Positions 6,939-11,245 of a stretch of DNA of 11,245 nt are shown piece by piece. The notes under the pieces are model-generated. The model was not told the DNA's origin. It saw only the letters and a program-made list of their open reading frames with translations, and made no database searches. Position 1 is the first letter of the stretch, and each line of letters opens with the position of its first letter. Origin of the DNA: an uncultured Oscillospiraceae bacterium. GTDB lineage: Bacteria > Bacillota > Clostridia > Oscillospirales > Oscillospiraceae. Location of the stretch: NCBI GenBank assembly GCA_905234575.1, contig CAJOIG010000033.1, positions 1 through 11,245 of the forward strand, given 5' to 3'. The position numbers and the translations under genes are program-made.

Positions 6939-7000
6939 GCCTGCCGCCGCGCGCATTTCGTCGCGGAGGCAGGCTCCGGCACGACAGGCATGCTGCCGGA
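6939..7000 (+). other. Two adjacent hairpins in the nrdD 5' leader
   Basis: The leader between the promoter and the nrdD ribosome binding site can fold into two back-to-back hairpins. The first pairs 6939–6945 with 6968–6974 and, after one G·A mismatch, 6947–6951 with 6962–6966, around a 10-nt loop. The second pairs 6975–6981 with 6994–7000. No U-tract follows, so neither looks like a terminator. I could not match the fold to a known riboswitch class. It might stabilise the mRNA or mediate control, or merely reflect GC-rich sequence. Confidence 0.45.
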
Positions 7001-7035
7001 GCACGAAACGCGGGCACTGCGAGGAGGATAATGAA

Positions 7036-9420
7036 ATGTATCAGGTAACGAAGCGCGACGGCGCCGTCGCGGAATTCGACATCAAAAAGATCAGCGCGGC
7101 CATCCAGAAGGCCTTCGACGCCGTCGGCCGCCAGAGCCATCCCACCGTCATCGACATGCTTTCCCTCCGGGTCGCCTCCGACTTCGAGCCGAAGATCCAG
7201 GACGGCCTCATCACCGTCGAGGACATCCAGGACAGCGTGGAGAAGGTCCTCTCCGAGGGCGGCTACGCCGATGTGGCGAAGGCCTACATCCTCTACCGCA
7301 AGCAGCGCGAGAAGGTCCGCAATGTCGGCTCGGCCCTGCTGAACTACAAGGATCTTGTGGACGACTATCTGCAGATCAACGACTGGCGCGTGAAGGAAAA
7401 CAGCACCGTCACCTACAGCGTCGGCGGCCTCATCCTTTCGAACTCCGGCGCGATCACGGCGAACTACTGGCTTTCCGAGATCTACGACCAGGAGGTGGCC
7501 GACGCCCACCGCAGCGCCGCCATCCACCTGCACGACCTCAGCATGCTGACCGGCTACTGCGCCGGCTGGTCCCTGAAGCAGCTCATCCAGGAGGGTCTCG
7601 GCGGCGTGCCCGGCAAGATCTCCTCCAGCCCCGCGAGCCATCTGAGCACCCTCTGCAACCAGATGGTCAATTTCCTCGGCATCATGCAGAACGAGTGGGC
7701 CGGCGCCCAGGCGTTCTCCTCCTTCGACACCTATCTCGCCCCCTTCGTGAAGGTGGACGACCTCTCCCAGAAGGAGGTCAAGCAGTGCGTCCAGAGCTTC
7801 GTCTACGGCGTGAACACCCCCTCCCGCTGGGGCACCCAGGCGCCGTTTTCGAACATCACCCTCGACTGGATCGTCCCGAAGGACCTCGCCGACCTGCCCG
7901 CCATCGTGGGCGGCAAGGAGATGGACTTCACCTACGGCGACTGCCAGAAGGAAATGGACATGGTGAACAAGGCGTTCATCGAGATCATGATCGAGGGCGA
8001 CGCCAACGGCCGCGGCTTCCAGTACCCCATCCCCACCTACTCCATCACCCGGGACTTCGACTGGTCCGAGACCGAGAACAACAAGCTGCTCTTTGAGATG
8101 ACCGCGAAATACGGCACGCCCTATTTCTCGAACTACATCAACTCCGACATGGAGCCGAGCGACGTGCGCTCCATGTGCTGCCGCCTGCGCCTCGACCTGC
8201 GCGAGCTGCGGAAGAAGTCCGGCGGCTTCTTCGGCTCCGGCGAGTCCACGGGCTCCATCGGCGTCGTCACCATCAACCTCCCCCGCCTGGCCTACGAGGC
8301 CGCGGACGAGCGCGATTTCTACGCCCGGCTCGACAAGCTCATGGACATCGCGGCCCGCTCCCTGAAGACGAAGCGCACCGTCATCTCGCAGCTCCTGGAG
8401 AACGGCCTGTATCCCTACACCAAGCGGTATCTCGGCTCCTTCGAGAACCACTTCTCCACCATCGGCCTCGTGGGCATGAACGAGGCGGCGCTGAACGCCA
8501 AGTGGCTCCGCATGGACCTGACCCATCCCGAGGCCCAGAGCTTCGCCAAGGACGTGCTGAACCACATGCGCGAGCGGCTGAGCGACTACCAGGAGCAGTA
8601 CGGCGACCTCTACAACCTGGAGGCCACCCCCGCCGAGTCCACCACCTACCGCTTCGCGAAGCACGACAAGGAGCAGTATCCCGACATCATCACCGCGAAC
8701 GAGAACGGCACCCCCTACTACACCAACTCCAGCCACCTCCCCGTGGGCTACACCGAGGACATCTTCTCCGCCCTGGACATCCAGGACGAGCTGCAGACCC
8801 TCTACACCTCCGGCACCGTGTTCCACGCCTTCCTGGGCGAGAAGTTGCCCGACTGGAAGGCCGCGGCGAACCTCGTCCGCAAGATCGCGGAGAACTACAA
8901 GCTGCCGTACTACACCATGTCCCCCACCTACTCCGTCTGCAAGAACCACGGCTACCTCGCCGGCGAGGTGAGCGTCTGCCCCGTCTGCGGCGAGCGGACG
9001 GAGGTCTACAGCCGCATCACGGGCTACTATCGCCCGGTGCAGAACTGGAACGACGGCAAGGCCCAGGAGTTCCGGGACCGGCAGGTCTATGACATCGGCC
9101 GCTCCCACCTGCGCCACACCGGCCCGATGCGCGAGCCCGCGGCGGCCGCGCCCGTGAGCGAGCCCGTTTCGGCGGCGGCGGAAACCGGCGCGCTGCGCCT
9201 GTTCGCCACCCGCACCTGCCCGAACTGCAAGCAGGCCGAGAAGCTGCTGCAGGAGGCGGGGATCCCCTACACCAAGCTCCTCGCGGAGGAGAACGCGGAG
9301 CTCGCCAACGCCCTCGGCATCCGCCAGGCGCCCACGCTGGTCGTCGGTCCCGATGACGCGGCCACGAAGATGGTCGGCCTCGGCGCGGTGCGGCGCTACA
9401 TCGCGGAGCACACGGCCTGA
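7036..9420 (+). CDS. nrdD: Anaerobic (class III) ribonucleoside-triphosphate reductase with C-terminal glutaredoxin-like domain
   Basis: A 794-residue glycyl radical enzyme that reduces NTPs to dNTPs without oxygen. Residues 1–90 are an ATP-cone (YQVTKRDGAVAEFD), an allosteric nucleotide sensor. The catalytic barrel has C175 in HDLSMLTGYCAGW and C381–C382 in MCCRLRLDLRE, candidates for active-site thiols. A zinc site is formed by C635, H638, C648 and C651 (CKNHGY then CPVCG). The glycyl radical is probably G663 in RITGYY, followed by RPVQNWNDGK. Unusually, an Ala/Pro linker (about 697–715) joins a glutaredoxin-like domain with CPNC at 728–731 to the C-terminus. This suggests reduction by a built-in redoxin rather than formate, as for the redoxin-dependent NrdD2 group. 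The ATG at 7036 follows GAGGAGG (7021–7027) by 8 nt; an upstream TTG frame crosses the promoter and is rejected. trxB begins 2 nt after the stop. NrdR boxes lie upstream. Confidence 0.95.
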   Translation: MYQVTKRDGAVAEFDIKKISAAIQKAFDAVGRQSHPTVIDMLSLRVASDFEPKIQDGLITVEDIQDSVEKVLSEGGYADVAKAYILYRKQREKVRNVGSALLNYKDLVDDYLQINDWRVKENSTVTYSVGGLILSNSGAITANYWLSEIYDQEVADAHRSAAIHLHDLSMLTGYCAGWSLKQLIQEGLGGVPGKISSSPASHLSTLCNQMVNFLGIMQNEWAGAQAFSSFDTYLAPFVKVDDLSQKEVKQCVQSFVYGVNTPSRWGTQAPFSNITLDWIVPKDLADLPAIVGGKEMDFTYGDCQKEMDMVNKAFIEIMIEGDANGRGFQYPIPTYSITRDFDWSETENNKLLFEMTAKYGTPYFSNYINSDMEPSDVRSMCCRLRLDLRELRKKSGGFFGSGESTGSIGVVTINLPRLAYEAADERDFYARLDKLMDIAARSLKTKRTVISQLLENGLYPYTKRYLGSFENHFSTIGLVGMNEAALNAKWLRMDLTHPEAQSFAKDVLNHMRERLSDYQEQYGDLYNLEATPAESTTYRFAKHDKEQYPDIITANENGTPYYTNSSHLPVGYTEDIFSALDIQDELQTLYTSGTVFHAFLGEKLPDWKAAANLVRKIAENYKLPYYTMSPTYSVCKNHGYLAGEVSVCPVCGERTEVYSRITGYYRPVQNWNDGKAQEFRDRQVYDIGRSHLRHTGPMREPAAAAPVSEPVSAAAETGALRLFATRTCPNCKQAEKLLQEAGIPYTKLLAEENAELANALGIRQAPTLVVGPDDAATKMVGLGAVRRYIAEHTA

Positions 9421-9422
9421 GC

Positions 9423-10334
9423 ATGACGGACATCCTCGTGATCGGCGGCGGCACCGCCGGGCTGACGGCGGCGCTCTACGCCAGCCGCGCCGGAAAATCG
9501 GTGACCCTGCTTGAAAAGGAAAGCACCGGGGGGCAGATCGTCTTCTCCCCCCGCGTGGAGAACTACCCCGGCCTGCCCGGCGTTTCGGGCGCGGACTACG
9601 CCGCCGCTCTGACGGAGCAGGCGGAGAGCTTCGGCGTGACGATCGAGTACGCCGAGGCCCTCGGGGTGGAGGCGGATGAGACCGGCTTCCGCGTGCGCTG
9701 CGACGACGGCGAGCGGACGGCCCGGGCGCTGATCCTGGCCGCCGGGACCTCCCACCGGCGCCTCGGCCTGCCCGGCGAGGAGGACCTCGTCGGCTGCGGC
9801 GTCTCCTACTGCGCGGTGTGCGACGGCGCGTTCTGCGCCGGGGGCGAGGTCGCGGTGGTCGGCGGCGGCAACACCGCCCTGACGGACGCCCTGTTCCTCG
9901 CCGGCATCTGCAAAAAGGTCACCCTCATCCACCGCCGGGACAGCTTCCGCGGCGAGGAGAGCCTGGCCGCCCGGCTGCGGCGCCTGCCCAACGTGGAGCT
10001 CCGGCTCCGCAGCGCCGTGACGGAGCTGCGCCCGGCGGACGGGACCCTGACCGGCATCGCCGTCCGGAACCTCGATTCCCAGGCGGAGGAGGTCCTTCCC
10101 GTGGACGGCCTGTTCGTCGCCGTGGGCCAGCTCCCCCAGACGGAGATCTACCGGGGCTTCGTGGACACGGACGAGGCAGGGTATCTTATCGCCGGGGAGG
10201 ACTGCCGCTCCTCCCGCCCGGGGGTATTTATCGCCGGGGACTGCCGCACCAAGGCCGTCCGCCAGCTCACCACCGCCGCCGGGGACGGCGCCGCGGCGGG
10301 CCTGGGTGCCTGCCGGTACATCGACTCTCTCTGA
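9423..10334 (+). CDS. trxB: Thioredoxin reductase-like FAD/NADPH oxidoreductase
   Basis: A 303-residue low-molecular-weight thioredoxin reductase homologue, of normal family length. FAD-binding GGGTAG is at residues 8–13, the redox-active CAVC at 130–133 followed by DG, the NADPH-binding GGGNTA at 147–152, and HRRDSFR at 170–176, whose two arginines after His are the usual sign of NADPH preference. The C-terminal FAD motif (GVFIAGDC, then RQLTTAAGDG) is intact. It would pass electrons from NADPH through FAD to a redoxin disulfide in the cytosol. It starts 2 nt after the nrdD stop with only a distant GGAG (9405–9408), suggesting translational coupling and shared NrdR control. The likely client is the glutaredoxin-like tail of NrdD, which is inference from position. 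A general thioredoxin reductase role is also possible. Confidence 0.9.
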   Translation: MTDILVIGGGTAGLTAALYASRAGKSVTLLEKESTGGQIVFSPRVENYPGLPGVSGADYAAALTEQAESFGVTIEYAEALGVEADETGFRVRCDDGERTARALILAAGTSHRRLGLPGEEDLVGCGVSYCAVCDGAFCAGGEVAVVGGGNTALTDALFLAGICKKVTLIHRRDSFRGEESLAARLRRLPNVELRLRSAVTELRPADGTLTGIAVRNLDSQAEEVLPVDGLFVAVGQLPQTEIYRGFVDTDEAGYLIAGEDCRSSRPGVFIAGDCRTKAVRQLTTAAGDGAAAGLGACRYIDSL

Positions 10335-10353
10335 CGAAATCTTCCGAAATGAA

Positions 10354-10394
10354 CTCGGAGCTGCCAGCGCTGGCAGCTCCGAGCTTTCTTTTTT
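10354..10394 (+). terminator. Rho-independent terminator after trxB
   Basis: A 30-nt perfect palindrome (10354–10383) can form a 13-bp stem with a GCGC loop, followed directly by CTTTCTTTTTT (10384–10394). It lies 19 bp after the trxB stop and 7 bp (counting from the T-tract) before the stop of the convergent MATE gene. The minus-strand side has a weaker T-containing tract, so it may serve both genes. Confidence 0.88.
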
Positions 10395-10401
10395 CGTTTC
10401 T

Positions 10402-11245
10402 TCACACCGCCGGTTTTTTCCACCGCCCGGTGAGGAAGAATATGTACCCCGCGAGCACCTGGACCAGGGAGGCGACGGGGAGCATGTACCCGACGCCGAG
10501 AAGGCCCATGTGCCACACGTTCGCCGCGAGAAGGCACAGAGGCAGGCGGAAGGCGTAGGTGGAGACGATGTTGTTCACCAGGGTGAAGCGCGTGCGGCCG
10601 GTGCCGTTTAAGAACCCGTTCACGCAGAAGGCAAGGGCGCAGAGGAGGTAGTCGTACTTGTACCCGGCGAAATACTGCACGCCCGCCTCGACGACGCCCT
10701 CGTCCGGTGTGAAGATGCCCACGAGCTTCCCGGGAATGAACAGGGCCAGCAGGAAGAACACCACGGCGAACAGCAGGCTCAGCAGGGTGCCGTACCCGAG
10801 GCACCGGGTCGCCCGCCGGGGCTTTCCCGCGCCGATGTTCTGGGCGACCATGGCGGAGATGGAGGCGTTGAAGGAATTGGTCGGGATCGTGGCGACGAGG
10901 AAGATCTTGTCGAGGATCCCGGCGGCGGCGGAGGCGTTCAGGCCGAAGCGGTTGATGACGCCCTCCAGGACGATGAAGGAGCACATGACGAGAAGCTCCT
11001 GCATCGCCACGGGCAGGCCCACCCGCAGGAGGGGCCGGACGTCGTCCTTCACGAGACGGTAGCTGCGGAGCCGGAAGTCGAAGGGGAAGCCCCGCTTTTT
11101 CACATGGAGCACGCCGTACACGACGCACAGCAGCTGCGCCAGCACCGTGGCGATGGCCGCGCCGGCGGCGCCGAGGCCGAACACCCCCACGAGGAGGATG
11201 TCCCCGATGATGTTGAAGGCGGTGGACAGGCCCACGAACAGCAGG
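10402..11245 (-). CDS. MATE family efflux transporter, C-terminal part (5' partial)
   Basis: The minus-strand frame stays open to the window edge, so only the last 280 residues or so of a normally about 450-residue membrane protein are present. The GTG at 11235 lies inside the family and is not the start. Recognisable MATE features are AFNIIGDILLVGVFGLGAAG, the AAIATVLAQ segment, and in the second half GLPVAMQELL, MVAQNIGAGKPRRA and FLNGTGRTRFTLVNN, with about seven or eight hydrophobic segments. MATE proteins export drugs, metabolites or toxins in exchange for Na+ or H+ across the inner membrane. The substrate cannot be told. It is convergent to trxB and separated by a terminator, so a link to the nrd genes is not expected. 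Confidence 0.9.
   Translation of the reverse strand, partial: LLFVGLSTAFNIIGDILLVGVFGLGAAGAAIATVLAQLLCVVYGVLHVKKRGFPFDFRLRSYRLVKDDVRPLLRVGLPVAMQELLVMCSFIVLEGVINRFGLNASAAAGILDKIFLVATIPTNSFNASISAMVAQNIGAGKPRRATRCLGYGTLLSLLFAVVFFLLALFIPGKLVGIFTPDEGVVEAGVQYFAGYKYDYLLCALAFCVNGFLNGTGRTRFTLVNNIVSTYAFRLPLCLLAANVWHMGLLGVGYMLPVASLVQVLAGYIFFLTGRWKKPAV

Noticed and set aside
6903..7031. Possible 42-codon leader peptide ahead of nrdD ending beside the ribosome binding site.
   Set aside because: Its ATG overlaps the -10 box and would not be transcribed; the internal ATG at 6990 has no ribosome binding site and lies in a hairpin loop.
6895..7035. TTG start extending NrdD by 47 residues.
   Set aside because: It begins inside the promoter, adds no family-like sequence, and the ATG at 7036 has an ideal GAGGAGG and starts directly at the ATP-cone.
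6912..7035. Cobalamin riboswitch, suggested by GGGCACTGCG near the ribosome binding site.
   Set aside because: The leader is too short for the classical class and I could not find the conserved core elements; only a chance B12-box-like string is present.
6763..9411. Very long open frame antisense to nrdD (about 880 codons).
   Set aside because: It mirrors the codon bias of a GC-rich gene, has low-complexity Gly/Val/Ala/Asp composition and no recognisable domain, while the plus strand encodes an unmistakable NrdD.
1..11245. Mobile elements, CRISPR arrays, tRNA or rRNA genes.
   Set aside because: No direct-repeat arrays, transposase motifs, terminal inverted repeats, or cloverleaf-like segments were seen; gene composition is uniform throughout.

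Overview
The window is about 11.2 kb of GC-rich, densely coded bacterial DNA. It looks like the chromosome of an obligately anaerobic member of the Firmicutes, probably a high-GC gut-type Clostridia such as the Oscillospiraceae. This rests on a class III (oxygen-sensitive) ribonucleotide reductase with its radical SAM activase, a YfcC-type carrier, a NifX-like/SlyD fusion, a TPR–DUF4037 pair, strong GGAGG-type ribosome binding sites and good sigma-70-type promoters. The taxonomic call is inference. I see no insertion sequence, phage gene, CRISPR array, tRNA or rRNA.

Layout. (1) 1–813, plus: the nearly complete end of a protein joining a NifX-like metal-cluster-binding domain to a SlyD-type prolyl isomerase through a Cys/His-rich linker. 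(2) 842–882: a strong hairpin between convergent genes. (3) 4214–908, minus: a two-gene operon with an 8-nt overlap. Its first gene is a VTT membrane domain fused to a PlsC acyltransferase and a zinc ribbon; its second is a YfcC-family carrier. (4) 4263–4326: two divergent promoters whose -35 boxes are only 6 bp apart. (5) 4365–6817, plus: TPR protein, DUF4037 nucleotidyltransferase-like protein and the NrdG activase, tightly packed. (6) 6818–7035: an AT-rich regulatory island with two NrdR boxes, one covering the -35 of a near-consensus promoter, followed by a structured leader. (7) 7036–10334, plus: nrdD with a C-terminal glutaredoxin-like domain, then a thioredoxin reductase 2 nt downstream. 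(8) 10354–10394: a palindromic terminator. (9) 10402–11245, minus: the C-terminal part of a MATE efflux transporter.

The most coherent system is anaerobic deoxyribonucleotide synthesis. NrdG makes the glycyl radical on NrdD. NrdD reduces NTPs and carries its own CPNC redoxin domain. The adjacent NADPH-type thioredoxin reductase could recycle that redoxin, and NrdR probably represses nrdD–trxB according to nucleotide status. nrdG lies outside that NrdR promoter and shares a transcript with the uncharacterised TPR–DUF4037 pair, so activase and reductase may be controlled separately. The least explained genes are the TPR–DUF4037 pair and the VTT–acyltransferase fusion.
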